A stretch of DNA of 64,000 bases, from positions 62,001 to 126,000 of the forward strand of contig VIIQ02000141.1 of the NCBI GenBank assembly GCA_007449985.2, read 5' to 3'. A program made the translations under genes and the position numbers. The DNA comes from Desmodesmus armatus. Its lineage: Eukaryota; Chlorophyta; Chlorophyceae; Sphaeropleales; Scenedesmaceae. Every line of letters starts with the position of its first letter. Within the stretch, counting starts at the first letter, position 1. The notes under the pieces are model-generated. The model made no database searches. It had not been told where the DNA came from and worked only from the letters and a program-made list of their open reading frames with translations. This document shows, one piece after another, positions 46,639 to 59,700 of this stretch.

Positions 46639-48430
46639 CCTAGGCAAGGGCAAAGAGGCATGAAAACAAGGGGTGGGCACGGTGAATGCAGGCGTGGCAC
46701 CCTTGCTGCTGTAACGTAGCTGATGTTTAGAAGCCTGTTTCGCGTGTGGGGGTGCATCTCACCGGTCCCGATCATCAAGATGAAGTCTCTTCAGGGCCAG
46801 ATCAAGCTCTGAAGGGGCTCCCATGTGTCGCCGTGTGGCTCGGTGCACAGTCGATCTGTCGACGCGCGATGTTCGTTGCCGACCGAGACCAATGCAGCTA
46901 GTCACCACGTTGTTATCTCGTGCATGTCCCTAAAGCAATAAAAATTCACATGGCACGATGAATGTGTTCCCGATATCAACATATCGCCCACATTGAATAG
47001 CTCGCACAGTCGCATAGTAGGAGTAGGCAGGTTGAAGGTTGGGAAGGTGGGCGAGTCTGACGGGTGCGTGGCTTGCACGGATGAGAACTTGGGGAGATGC
47101 ACCCATGCAGTGCTCTGGTGAAAAGCGTCACTGCCTGACTGACAGCCTTGCTGAGCAGCAAGTGTGTGAGTGTTGGTCCTTGCCAGTTGGCAAGGCCTGC
47201 AGGCCTGCTGGTGAGTGAAGCTTGCATTCTGGGTTTGCAGGCTTTGTTTGCACAGTGCAGCTGGCCACTGCAGGCTAAACCTCCAGAAGCTGCAGGTTGC
47301 GGTTGGTGCCAAATTGCAGCGACCCTCTGTAATCTGCAGCAACGCCCAACTGCCAGGGTGGTGCTGCTGCTGCGCAACGTGCACGCAACTCAAATGACAG
47401 CAAGCACACATCAGAACATCAGTGTGAAGCTGTCTCCCTGATGTTCTATGTCTTGAGAAAGAGCAGTTGCAACAATTCAAAACAGAATGGCAGGGTGGTG
47501 TTGCCCCTGCACTCAGATACTGTTTGCTGAGCAAACCGAGCAAGTATAGCATGAGCAGCTGCAGGGATTACATACCAGTGGGCTGCTGCCAGCTGTGTCA
47601 CAGCAAATCGTCTGGCGGACGACTTGAAAAGCAAATGCAGCTGGTACTGCACAGTGGCGGCAGCTGCATGCCCAAGCCAACAAGCACATGCCCAGTACTA
47701 GCCAAAACGGCTCCGTTACACATACCATACACTCTGAGCACTGAGCACTGGACCCTAACCCTCGTTGTCACCATGGTCCTGAAATGTACCTGGGGCATAT
47801 TCTACTAGCAGCCTGCTGGCGTACAGCACGGCCTTTATGCTGCCCAATCTGGCCCACCAACAACAAGCAGCGGAATTGTCAACATTGCAATCAGCCACAC
47901 CTATCATGCACTGTCACTGACAGCCTGTCACTGAGTGGCAATGTGCCACACGCATCATGCCCATGGTATGTCACATGCTGCCATGCGCCTGCTGCTGTGG
48001 TGGGCACCGCAGTGCCAGAACACACCCTGGCTGAGAGGCTCCTCTAAGCTGCTGTTTGGGACCACAGTCCACTCCCTCCGCAGGACAGCCCAACTGCAGC
48101 CAAGTGAAGCAGACCCAATCTGGGTGGGAAGCATTGCACGTTTTGCTAGCGGAACACCGTACACAACTACCCTGCCAGGGTGTTCGACAACAGTGGCACT
48201 CATTGCGAGTCACCCATGGAGTGCGGCTGTGCCAGGCACACAATTGGCCACCTCGTGGCGCACAGGCAGCCATCAATTATGCTTGTCCTCAACAGACAAC
48301 AGCCGCTGTGTCAGGCACGGTGCCTGACACAGCAGAATACTAAGAACGTTGCCTTGCACGCAGCAACTGGTGGACAAATGTTGCTAACAAGCACTCTGCG
48401 ACACTTTGAGACGCTGCAAACACCTGCAGG
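46639..48430. other. Intergenic stretch
   Basis: This covers the promoter side of the F-box/LRR gene and the 3' side of MYND paralogue 4. Open frames on both strands are low in complexity and have no recognisable domain. Confidence 0.5.
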
Positions 48431-50051
48431 CTACAAGCTGCTTCCTGATGCTGCTGCTCCGTTTGCTGCAGTGGCTGCCGGCACGGCCTTGCACACAGGC
48501 TTGTGCGCACCCCAGTGCTGCTTCTGACAGCTGCGCTGGCAGCAGAAGGCCAGGCGGCACCCTGAGCACCTGCTCGCCTTGCCAGACACACCCTGCTGCT
48601 CGCTGACACCCGACAAGCTGCTGCACTGAGGGTTGTTGCAGGCGGTAGATGTCGGCAGGGTGCTGAGGGCCAGACCAGCTGCCGTCAGCTGCTGCATGTA
48701 GGCCTTTGCAGCAGGGCTCTGCAGGAGTGCTGCTGCTGAAGCCTTACGAACCCTGCGTGCACCCTGCTTGTAGGTGACAGACTCGTCAACTGCCATGGCA
48801 TGTTCTGCTGACACACCGGACTCCAGCAGCACGTACAGCAATGTCCCCCCAGGCAGGATGTCATTTGACATGTCCGAGAGCGCGGCAGCAAGGCACATCT
48901 TGACCCCCAGAAAGGCAGGCGCTGCAGCAGCTGCTGCCTCTGCTAGTGCCCACGTGCTCTGCTGTATTGCTGCAGGGTCAAGCCCTAGGCTGCTGCAGTG
49001 CTTGGCAAGCTGCTGCCCAGCACCCTGCAGCAGCTGCTGCTCCTGGTCAGATACCGTCAGAGCCTCATCGACTTCATTGTACCTGACAACACCTGCAATC
49101 CCTCCAGGCTTGTGCTGTGGCAGCTGCAGGTCTAGGCGGCCCACGGCAGCAGCCAGCAGCACAGCAGCCCGGGCGATACCCTGTAGGACGGTGTGTCCAC
49201 CCAGCTCACACAGCTGCATCGGCACTGCTAGGCTGGCGCGAGAGCCCTCATCTAGCTGGCCCTGGTGCTGCTGGGGGATGCTGGGGGGAGCTGACTCCGA
49301 GTCGGAGTCTGCGCACTGCTGCAGAGTGCTGGCCATGATTTGAGAGGTTTGCAGGAAGCAGCGGCCTAGCAGCGACAGCCAGGACAGGGCTGAATCTGCA
49401 TGGCTGCTGGAACCGTCTGCTGAGTTCCTTTGGCCCGTTGCTGCTGCTGTTGCCTGCTGGTCCGATGCAACTGAGCATTGCGCGCTGCTGCAGCCCACGC
49501 CTGATGTGGTTGCTGCGGTGTTGCTACCAGTGATCGCTGCTTGCTGACGCAGCAGCCGAGGCAGCACGCTCCAACCTGTGTGGAGCAAGCAGCCGTAGGC
49601 GTGGGTAACTGCCACAAGCTGTTTGCTGCCCTCAGCGCTGAGGCACACCTTGGCCGCAGTGCACAGCATGCTCAACACCCGCTGCTGCACTGCTGGCAGC
49701 TGCCTGGTTGGTGTGTTGTCAAGCATCCACTGCAGCAGCGCAGACTTGCTGTTACAGCTGGTGGTCTTATCTCTGATGACCCACTGCTCTGCTGTTGATG
49801 CTGCCTTGAACAGATGAAAGCTGTTCAGGTCAGCATGTGCTTCTGTTGACAGCAGCACAAATATGGCACCCCAGGCAGCCCCTTGCGGAAACTGCTTGGC
49901 TAATGCACCCCAGAAGTTGAACTTCTTCGAGGCCGCCAGCTCTGGCTGGCTGGGGCCCCACTGCGCCTCAAACCGCATCGCCTGCTCTAGTGCTGCTGTC
50001 AGGCGCAGCAGCAGCGGCACCCAGGTTGCTGCCAGGCTGCTGTTGCGGCTT

Positions 50052-50083
<32 letters not shown>

Positions 50084-52975
50084 AGGGGCAGCTGTGTTGC
50101 TTGTGGGCCTGCTGGATGGCTGTCCCATGACACCTTGTGTAGCAGCTGGTAGCAGCACAGCGATGAGGCCAGACAGGACGCTGGCTGCTGCTACTGGGCT
50201 GGTTGTGCTGGGCTTGGTTCCAGTGTTTGTGCTGGTGCTGGTGCTTGTCCTGATGCTGGTGCTGCCACTGGTGCTGGTGCCGATGCCGGCGCCTGTGCCG
50301 ATGCTGGTGCTGCTTTGATTGCCAGGACTGGTGCCACCACCATTGCTGCTGCTGCTCAGGCCGAGCTGTGGGGTCTGCATGACACCCAGCAGCAGGTGTG
50401 TCAGCACCTGCAGCACCTCATGCAGCATGGGAACAAACAGGGCGTCAGATGGCGCTGCCGCGTCGGCAGGAATCTCCCTCCGTGCTGCTTCACCTGCCCC
50501 AGCACATGCCCCTGTGCTGCCTACCAAACCCTGCAGCTCCCTCCACTGGCACAGCATCTGAAGGCAGGCTACGCTGACTGTCAGTGTGTGAGACATGCCC
50601 TTGGCGTACTCCTCCTGATCTGCGGCACCACTGCGTGCGCTGCCAGCTGCCAGCGTGGCACGCTGCTGGTGCAGCTGCATCCGCAGCACCAATGCAGGCG
50701 GCAGCAAGACCAGCCGCAACACTGCATCTGTCACCCCGACAAGGGACCTGCGGCAACCTGGTCCAGCATCAGTGCTGCGCAAGCGGCCCATCATGCTGTC
50801 AGCAATGAGAAAGCACACACGCGCTGCAGCTGGCATGTAGTACACAATGTGCCTGGCTTTCCACACTGGTGCGAGCCACAAAAACCCTTGCTGTTGCACC
50901 CCAGAGCGTCTAGCAGCTGCTGCTGCAGGGGAGGCAGCAGACCCTGACCAGGCTGCAGCTGGCTTTCCCGAGCACACACCTGCTGCCAGGCTGCTGCTGC
51001 GAGGTTGCCATCTGAGTCCAATGGGGCTTGCAAATAAAACAGAGCTTGAACGTCTGACACGTCAGGCACTAAGGGATCGCTCGCTGCAATGACACTGTCT
51101 GCGTCGTGCTGGCCGTACACATCTGCATTCATGACTGCTACTGCTACTGACAGCAGCTGAGGTGATGACAGCAGCTCCCCAACATATTGCTGCCTGCTGC
51201 TGCCAGCAGTTGCTGAGGTCTGTCTGCTGTATCCATCAGCTGCAAGTGTTAAAGTTAACAAGCATCCAGTGCGCTCCTTCCTAAGAACACCAGGGCTTGG
51301 TGCGGGCTGCTGCTGCTGCTGGATGTGGGGACCTCCCCTGCTGTCCTGCAAGCATACTGCAGGCTGCTGAGTGCCAGCTGTGCTGCAGGGATGAGGGTGG
51401 GGCCTACTGCTGCTGAGCCAAGTGCGCCCAGGGACCCGGGCCAGAAATACAGCAGCTGAGTGCAAGCTTTCAGAAGGGTGGCCTGCATGGGCATGCTCCC
51501 TGCATCTGTAACGCCGGATCCCATCTTGGGTGCATTGCGCAAGCCGCTCTGGCAGAAGTGGCATGCCACGCCGCACCAGCCCTGCGGCTTGAGCTGCCGC
51601 AGCTGCTGCTGTGCTGTCCGCAGCGCAGCTGGCAGCTGCTGCAGCAGCCCCGATGCTGCTATCTGCGTGCTGATTGCTATGTTTCTGCGGGGCGTGCTGG
51701 GGTCCGCTGCTGCATGGCGTGACTGAGCGATCTGCAGCAGCGTGGTCAGGTGCCGTAGGATCTCCACTGCCACATGAAAGGTGTAAGGGATGGGCAGCAG
51801 CAGGGCAACTGCCTTGCTCAGGTGTAGCGGGATCTGCAAACACGGCGTTGAGAACATGATGATCTTGTCAATTTCAGTGCAAGAAAGAAAGGGTAAGGCT
51901 GATGACAACAAAGCTTGTGCAAAGAGCCCGCCTTTGCTGTTACATGGCGCATTCTCCTGTAGGCTCTCCTCGTATGCCTAGTAGGCCAGCATCAACACTG
52001 CAAGCACTGCATCATACCAAACAAGCTGCCCTATCACAGGTCTGAATGTGGAGGGGGCCAGCCACACAGGCGGCATACTCAAAAAGGGAAGGCCCGTGTG
52101 TGCCTGCGGTACAGCAGCCGCACATTTCGTCACACACCCACCTGCAGGGTGTCCACCACCAGGTGCATGGGAATCTGCAGGCAGCAGTCATTGCAATGCA
52201 TGGCAGGTTCAACAGCCTGTGAGCTGATCCAAGCAGCACACCAGTTTTCAGCAGACTTTGTCAGTGACCCTTCCCACTTTCTCCTGCTTTCCATGCAGTT
52301 GGGGTTGGGTTGCACGCCACATGTGGGGTCAGGGGATCCCTGTCCGGTCCACAAGTTCTAGCAACGCTGGAAACTTTCGAGCTCCAAGCTCGTCGACGAG
52401 ACAAGTCTTGCGTGCACATGCATGCAATCCTGGTAGTATGACCCAACGTAGGTGTGTGACACAGAAGTACCACGTGGCAACCCAGCATGCCCCCATCCTG
52501 CGCTGCACACCCCTCTCAGTCTGAAAATATGCCATGTATTCTGCGTGGAAGTGATGCTTCCCCCCAACTTGCAAACAACGTATGGTAGCACGCTGGGACT
52601 TGCTGCTTGCTGCAGCACTTCACTGTATGGCACCTCCCATGGGCCTTGGATGCGCTCTTGGTAACAGTGTTGAACCCTGAAATCTGGCCTTGTAAGCTGT
52701 CTCATCACCGAAGTGGCCCTCACCTGTGACAGCTCCTGGCCCTGCACGAGCACCTGCTCAAGTGCATTCTGCACGTGCTGCACGGACCCTGTGTCTGCCG
52801 CTGCGCGCGCTGCTGGCAACTCAGCACATGTGCAGTCCACCTCGGCTTGTGATGCTAGGTAGTGTAGGCCCACCTTGTGCAGGGACCTGACTGCAACTGC
52901 ACGTGGGATGACTTGCAGGGAAGCCAGGGCAGTTCTCCAGGCGGCGCTCAAGGCCGCATCCTGCTGTTCTGACAT
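48431..52975 (-). CDS. MYND-finger protein, paralogue 4 (most complete copy)
   Basis: Exon 1 is 52975-52724 (MSEQQDAALSAAW), exon 2 52174-52142 (IPMHLVVDTLQ), exon 3 51833-48431; all borders are phase 0. About 1,230 residues are expected. Exon 3 changes frame twice: near 51258, just after GRSALDAC, and near 50888, where the G run in CAACAGCAAGGG is one base shorter than in paralogue 1. One added base at each site restores the frame. From 50880 to the stop, more than 800 codons are open. The C-terminal MYND finger has all ligands (CNNPQC, CSGC, CCQRSC, HWGAHKPVC), with Cys in place of the usual Tyr before the fifth ligand. It lies directly downstream of the methyltransferase gene on the same strand. 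Confidence 0.75.
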
Positions 52976-53290
52976 GTGCGGCAGTCAGGAAGCTGTTTGT
53001 ATCTCCCTGCCTTGGATAAAATCTGCATGCAAGTTGCAGGGTGACACATATGAGAGCTTGATTGCATGGCGAGTCTGCAGGCAACAAGAGGACCCATGTA
53101 GCAGACAGCACCAGCAGCACATTTCGCACCAGTACACGATCGCCTGGTCAAGTTGCTTGTAAGCTCTCGCCAAAATCAACTTACGACACATGTATTGAGG
53201 ATAATTTGGCAACGATTGCAACCACAAGTGTCTTAGACCCTCGCGTCTGAGGCGACCTGGGCTACCTCGAGTTACGCTGAACCGCGACGA

Positions 53291-53299
53291 CCGTTGCGA
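53291..53299 (-). promoter_or_regulatory. Conserved upstream motif TCGCAACGG, MYND copy 4
   Basis: On the minus strand TCGCAACGG lies 316 bp upstream of the ATG at 52975, directly after a TGTAA (53308-53304) that could be the poly(A) signal of the upstream methyltransferase gene. Confidence 0.4.
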
Positions 53300-53303
53300 A
53301 AAA

Positions 53304-53308
53304 TTACA
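53304..53308 (-). terminator. Candidate TGTAA polyadenylation signal for the methyltransferase
   Basis: TGTAA on the minus strand, 284 nt past the stop at 53592. Typical spacing for chlorophyte 3' UTRs. Confidence 0.4.
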
Positions 53309-53591
53309 ACCCGCAAATGATATGTTGAACTGCTGTCAAGCTTTTTCATTGCGATGTTCTTGTCTTGGCAACGGCTAAAGCATGCTGTTGGGTGGATATG
53401 CAAGGGGGTTGTGTAGGCACCTGCCATGTGCTCTAGGGCAGTGGTCATGGCCAGGCAGCCTGTGTGGCTGAAGCCCAAGCTCAAGCATGATGACGTGGTT
53501 CAACAGCTGCGGTTGACTGCTGCAACAAAGGGGTTGATGTGCTGTTCGTGGGATCTCCCAAAAGCTTGTGGACAGCCTGAAGCCACCCGAA

Positions 53592-55519
53592 TCAAGGCAG
53601 CCGAACCATGCGCACAAGCTTGTAGAGCCCCATCTGGAATTCAGGGTGCAGCAAAAAGGCTGGCACCTCCTCCGTCACCCACCCAGCTGCCGCAGCAGCC
53701 TCCAAGAATGCCTCCTCCCCAAGAGCCCTACAGCGCCAACACAGGAACACCTGCAGATGTGGACTAGCTGCCGCCAACTGCTGCAAACTCTGCAGCAGGG
53801 CCACATGGTGGGCAGGATCGTATAGCAGATCAGCACCCACAACAATGTCATACCCCTGCTCTGCCCACTGCTGCAGGAAACCACCCTCATGGTCCAACCC
53901 CTGCAGCTGCTGCTGTGGGGTGTCAGGCGAGGCTCCAGCTGCATTGGACGCAGGGCCTTGCGGCTGGGTGGTGTGATCCAACCCATCACCAGCAGCAGGA
54001 CATGGGGCTAGCCGTGCAGCTGCCGCAGCTGACAGCCGGTCATGCAGCAGCTGCAGGGGCTCCCCCCAGCTGTATGGCACGACTAGCGGCCCTGTGCTGA
54101 ACAACCTAGTGGCTGCTGAGGCGGTCGTGTCGCTGGCGTGCTGCTGCTCCTCCTGTTGTGCAACTGCGCTTGCTGTTGAGGCGCCAAAGGCTGCAGCAAA
54201 AGCATCAGCTGCTGACAGGTGCTGTGTGGTGCCATTGTCACGAGCTGGCTGTTGCTGGCCTGCCCCGACAGCAAGGGCTCCTGCAGCTGCTGAGGGTGCT
54301 TGTGCCTGCACTGGCAGTGGGTGCTGCTGGCTGGGACCTGAGCCAAAGGGGCGGCCCTGCTGCTGATTGCTGTGGCTGACGGCAGCAGCAGCAGCAAAAT
54401 GAGGTGCTGCTGCTGCTGCTGCTGTGGCTGGGAAATTGAGCACCAGGTTCTCTTTGGTGAGTGGCAGGATGTGGTCTTGGTCTGTCAGCACCACCTGCAG
54501 CGGCATGCAGGTTGCCACGCAGCAAACCCAACATGTGCACAAGGTATTGTCAGAACTCCTACCAAACCTACACCGTAAAAGTTGGGTTGTACAAAGAGCT
54601 CCTCCCGCCCTGTACCAAATTTGAAGGCTTCCCAACCTCACACTGAGCTTCAGCAATGCATCAGCCCGCACCACCCCACCCCAACCCCAGCTCAAACCCC
54701 GAGCAAGCCTTGCAGCACTAACCTGTGCGCCTGCCAGGGCGAGAAACATCCCCACTGTGCCACCTCCACAGCCCAGCTCCAGCACCCGCACACCCACCCA
54801 GCTACCGCTGCTGCTGCCAGCAATGCCGCCCCTGCTGCTGCCGACCGCGCCGCCTGCGGCCTGCAGCCTCAGCAGCAGGAAGTCAGCCAGCACAAAGCCA
54901 CTCTGCCACAGCACCAGCCCCACATTGGACAGGTCTGGCTGCTGCTGCTGCTGCTGTCCCTGCTGCTGCTGTTGGTCCACTGATGCTGCTGCTGCCGGCG
55001 TTGCTGATGCCGGTGGGTGGCTCCTGTCTGCAGTGTGGCGCGCTGTGGGGTCTGCTGTCAGGTGTGCAGTGTTGCCGCTAGCTCCTGGCCGTTGACGCAG
55101 CAGGAGACTGAAGGGACCGACCTGCGCAGCAGCGAAGGTGTCAGCAGCAGCAACAGCTTGTTGGTGTTGGATGCACTTGGTGCCTGCCAGTATGTGCGGT
55201 GAGCAGGTGGGTGGTGAGCTAGGTTTGGCCCATCGGTGTAGAGGACAGTATTGCATTGCGATGCAGGGTAGCCAGCTCAGCACTGCCATGACGCCTGGCC
55301 TATGCCTTCGCTGCCGGTATGCAGCAACACATGTGCACAGGTTGTACCAAAGGTATGTCCCCCTCGCCCCCCCCCCCCACACACACACCCACACACAAGT
55401 AATCCCCGTGCTAACACACACTGTATGGTTGCAGTGTCCCTCAACTGTACCTGCATGAGTCGCTCCTGCAGGTCCTGGCTGGCTGCTGCACCAGACACAC
55501 TGAACGGCACCAGCGCCAT
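53592..55519 (-). CDS. METTL21-type (Methyltransf_16) protein methyltransferase
   Basis: Three exons join in phase 0: 55519-55451 (starts MALVPFSVSGAAASQD, ends at donor GTACAG), 55121-54723, 54494-53592. They give 456 residues. This seven-beta-strand, SAM-dependent family usually methylates lysines of chaperones or other proteins. Motifs: VGLVLWQSGFVLADFLL, the SAM site VLELGCGGGTVGMF (about residue 136), VVLTDQD, and the acidic DIVVGADLLYDPAHH near the end. A long Gln/Ala-rich insert separates VLNFP from VVPYSWGEPL, making the protein larger than the usual 220-250 residues. Substrate cannot be predicted. The gene lies 170 bp downstream of the VanZ-like gene on the same strand. Confidence 0.8.
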
Positions 55520-55688
55520 ATCTCGACTTTTTGCGCTGTCGTGGTGTTTGCTGCTGCTGCAGATGTTCGATGCTGCTGCTCCTGTGTTGACTGCACGCTG
55601 CCGTCAAGCCACATTTGCATGCATTGCTGCAGCAGCAGAACTCCCGGCAGCCATCCTGGCCATCCTGCACCCCCTGCTGCTAGTGAGG

Positions 55689-56322
55689 TTACTGCGTTGG
55701 TGCTGTGCCCATTTCGATGTCGGTTGGCACCGGCCTGTAGCCAGGCTGGCGTTGGCCAGGGTGCTTCAGGCTGCTGGCAAGGCCTGCCAGTGCTGATGCT
55801 GTGGAGGAGGCAGCAGGGCCGGTCGCTTGATTGTGGTACAGCAGTATACCAGCTGCAGCTAGGGCTATGCCTGCCACGTCTGCGAGGAAGTCTCTGTAGG
55901 AGAGGTTGCCTGGCCACCACTGCAGCAATCCAGCAGGAAGCAAACCAAAAATCAGGGGGATGGGGTGCGGGGGAGGAAGGGAGGCATGCGTACAACAGCT
56001 GTACAGACCAAGAAGCTGGCATAGCAGCACCACCAGCGATAGTGAGAGACATAACCGAGCAGATCCAAAGCCTAAGAGACTGTCAGCTGCTTGGCGTGGC
56101 CGGTGCTCACACCTGCAGATGGTCACCCAACTCCTTCAGGGCACCCAGCACTAGACTTGTGAGGACGCCCGCTACTAAACCAGCATTGCGCCCTAACTTC
56201 AAGAACTTCCTGCTGGCTGCAAACACAGTTACCACTACTGCAGCACAGAAGATGAGGTGCTGGAGTTTGTCAGCAGCAAACCAGGGGTCAGCCAGCTTGT
56301 TTGCTTGTAGAGTGATGCGCTG
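55689..56322 (-). CDS. VanZ-like membrane protein, N-terminus not found
   Basis: Two exons are clear: 56322-56113 (ends KELGDHLQ) and 55919-55689 (starts WWPGNLSYRDFLADVAGI). They join in phase 0 after donor GTGTGA and acceptor CTGCAG. The signature is DKLQHLIFCAA at the start of one helix, LGALKELGDH, then RDFLADVAG and a further helix (IALAAAGILLY), as in VanZ/teicoplanin-resistance-type proteins. Two to three membrane helices are visible. The C-terminal tail is soluble and Ser/Ala-rich. A first exon may lie between 56323 and 56770, which would leave a short shared promoter with the divergent FAD oxidoreductase gene. Function in algae is unknown. Confidence 0.6.
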
Positions 56323-56772
56323 CTGCAGCCGGCGTCATAAAGATTTTAACGAGGCCCTGGCAATTCAAGACTGCTTGGAACGATGTGCCCACAATCCCTA
56401 CCCAGAACAGTCAACAGAACAGTCAACAGGGTCTGGATCAGATCATGTCATTTTGTGGGTTTGCTCGAATACACAGCATACGTCTGCGCGTACTGATGCC
56501 AAAACTTTCAAATTGCTGTTGGGTTGTTCTTACGGCACCAGGTGAAGCAGCATGATCAGCACCAGCCAAAAACAGTTCCAGCAACACTGCACCCGTAATA
56601 AACCAGCACCCAGACGGGCCACTCAGGTACAATGGCAGTCCTGTGATCACGTACCCTGCATCTTACAAAATTCCATGTAGAATGTGGCCAATCGCTCAGC
56701 AGACTGCCCGACAGCCCTGATGTGCATTGCTGGGACTCTGTACTGCAGAGGGCAAGAAGGCACAGTCCAGTC

Positions 56773-59700
56773 ATGGCAGCACAGCAAACTGATGCTGGTG
56801 GCAAACGGTACGATATGCTTATTTTTATTATCTAATTGTGGCATGAACCTACTGTGTTTCAAGCTCATACAGCCCGAGTGAAAAGTGATACAGCACGCGG
56901 GTGCCAGAACAGTGGAACTTGGGCTGCCTACTCACACATGCCCAACCCGTGCAGACGCAAGTGTGGCTTGTGGTAACCCCTCCCTGGTTCTTATAAGTGC
57001 ACGCCACCTGAACACAGAACACCAAGCCTTTCGTGCCCCCCCACCCCCCACCCCGACAACCCCCCCCCCTTCTCTCCCCTCCCCCCCCCCCCCCCCCAAT
57101 CCGTCCACTCACTGCCTGAAACGACACAGTGTCGTGATATGCGGTGGGGGCATCATGGGTGCTGCCACCGCCTACTACCTGGCCCAGCAGGGTGTGGGTG
57201 CCACAGTGGTGGAGCGTGAGGCACTGGCAGCAGCAGCGTCAGGCAAAGCGGGGGCTTCCTGGCCCTGGACTGGAATGACAGCAGCCCTGTGGGACCACTG
57301 GCCCGGTGGGTCCTGGCTGTGTAGGCACTGTATCAAGGCTAGACGGTTTGTGCAGCAAGCAGCAGCTGTACACCTGTGGCAGGGTGCTGTCTGTTGCAAC
57401 ACCTCACGCTCGTATGCTTGCAGTTGGAAACGTGTAACAGGTGCAAGCACAGCCTGCAAGAGGCTCTGCAACACTGAGGACATACTATACAGCTGCAGCA
57501 ACACACTTTACCAGCGCTTGTGTTGCAGCCAATACAGAATTGTTGCTCGTGGTACTGTTGATGTGCGTCAGCATTGCCCTGTGCTGTCATGATGTGTTGC
57601 AGGCGCAGCTATGCCCTGCATGCTGAGCTCGCACAGCGCTTCGGCCGGGAACAGATTGGCTACAGAGAGGTCGACACTATACAGGTAGGCGGCAACAGCA
57701 CACTGCCTTTCTGTCATGCTTCAAGACAGGCCGCAAGTGGATGCAGACTGCATACATGTGTGATGTGCATTACGTCCGCAGAGGGGCCTGGGGCATGTGA
57801 TGCAATGCTAAATGCCTGGCTCAGCAAACAGCCTTGCACATCAACCCTTGCAGCTGGCAGCTGGCAGCAAAGATCGTGTCAAGGTGGTCACTGCTGCTGC
57901 GCCCAGCAATTGGCTCAGCAAATTCCTGGAATCAGGCTCGCCTTGTTTCTCCATTCAGAATTCACCCAAAGCTTGGCTACAGCACAGACAGCAGCCACAG
58001 AAATTCAGCAGCGCACTGAAAATTGTGATCATTTTCTCTCCTGTTGCTGCCGGCTGCAGGTTGTTGGGTCAACGCAACCTGCCAAGGGTCAGACAGCCCG
58101 CAAGCCCAGCCAGTTGCCAAGTTGGCTAGACGGCAACATCACCCGCTGCAGTATGTTGGGGGACAAGGCCACAACGGCTCAGGTGAGGGGCTGTTCACAG
58201 CCACCTGCTGCAGGGACTACCTAGCTGGCTACAGGGCACCACTTTTGATGGTGCGACATACAGACAGCTGTGTGCGGGGTGCTTGCTTGGAACATGTCGG
58301 CATGTACACGTGTCCCTCCCAAGTTGTCCCTCACTATTTTGGCTGACATACAGACGTTCAACCATGGACCTGCGTCATCAATTGCTCCATCTGCTGCATA
58401 CAAACGCATCAACACTTACCTACCTTGATTATGTGCGCACACTGCCACCCACCCACTCTGCAGGTCCACCCAGCCCAGTTGACCCATGCCTTGATGTCAG
58501 CTGCCCAGGAGGCTGCAGGTGCTCAGCTGCTGATCGGTACTGTCACCAGCGTCAGCACAACAGCAGGGGCAGTGACAGGGGTGAGGGTGCAGCAACAGCA
58601 GCAACAGGATGAGGCTGCTGGCAGCAGCAGTGAGGTGGAGGTGCCTGCAGATGCAGTGGTGCTGGCGATGGGGCCGTGGACAGATGCTGCAAGAGCCTGG
58701 CTGCCCACGGCGCCAGAAATGTCAGGTGGGTGCAGGATGACAGCTCATGGGGCATGAACGGGCTTGCAGTGATCTGTGCTGTAGATGGGTGGGGTGAGTG
58801 AAGCGCAACCAATCCGCTCACGGCATAGCAGCAACACAGCTCACAGGACCACGCTACATTGTAGCAGCCTGTTCATTTCTGGGTGTGTGTGTGTGTGTGT
58901 GGGGGGGGGGGGGGGTCACCCGGCGGGAGTGGTTGGCAGGAGTCCTGAGGACACTGGGCCAAACCCCGTGGTCGCGTTGGGCGTATGTTCGCCAAAGATT
59001 GCGCTCACTCACCCACGAACATTTCCGTTATCAACGTTTGTGGGCACATGGTCGCACCTTGTTGGCTGCTGTGGGTTGACTGCCCTGCAGGTCGCCAGCA
59101 GACATGCCCTGTAGCCCGCTGCTGTGCTTTTTTCATTGATGTTGTGACAGCTCCGCCGCTGCTGCTGCTGCTGCTGCAGGCCAGAAGTACCATAGTGTTG
59201 TGTTGCGGCCGCAGCAGCCTGTCAGTGACACCTGTGTGTTCACAGCTTACCGGACAGCAGACGGCAGGTGAGCCTGCATGCCTTGCCTTCTGCTCTACAG
59301 CAATACTGATCATGGTGCAGCATGTTGCCTGGCAGTGCTGCAAACGAACCCCAGCAGCAAGCACAAAGATTGGAGTGTCCTTGAGCTTGTGCTTCCCAAT
59401 GCTGTCAGATGGACCTGCACAGCCACCCGGTGCATTGAACGCATACACGCCTGTGTTGCAGAGGGGGGGGGGCTCGACAGTGAAGGCACCTACCTGCATT
59501 GGGATTCAGTCCTCGGGGACGGGCGCCCATGATGCATGATCGAGGGTTACTGGGTGCAAGTTGGAGGTCCCCTGCGCCCCCCTTACCTAGCACTCACTAC
59601 CACGTCATGAGCTATGTCTTCATGTCTGTCATTCACGTTAGTCATGTGATGTCATTCATGTCTGGTTGCTGCAGGTCGATAGAGCCGGAGCTCTACCCGC

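Noticed and set aside
46902..47552. 216-codon minus-strand frame
   Set aside because: No domain, no splice structure and Cys/His/Ser-rich composition typical of chance frames in this DNA.
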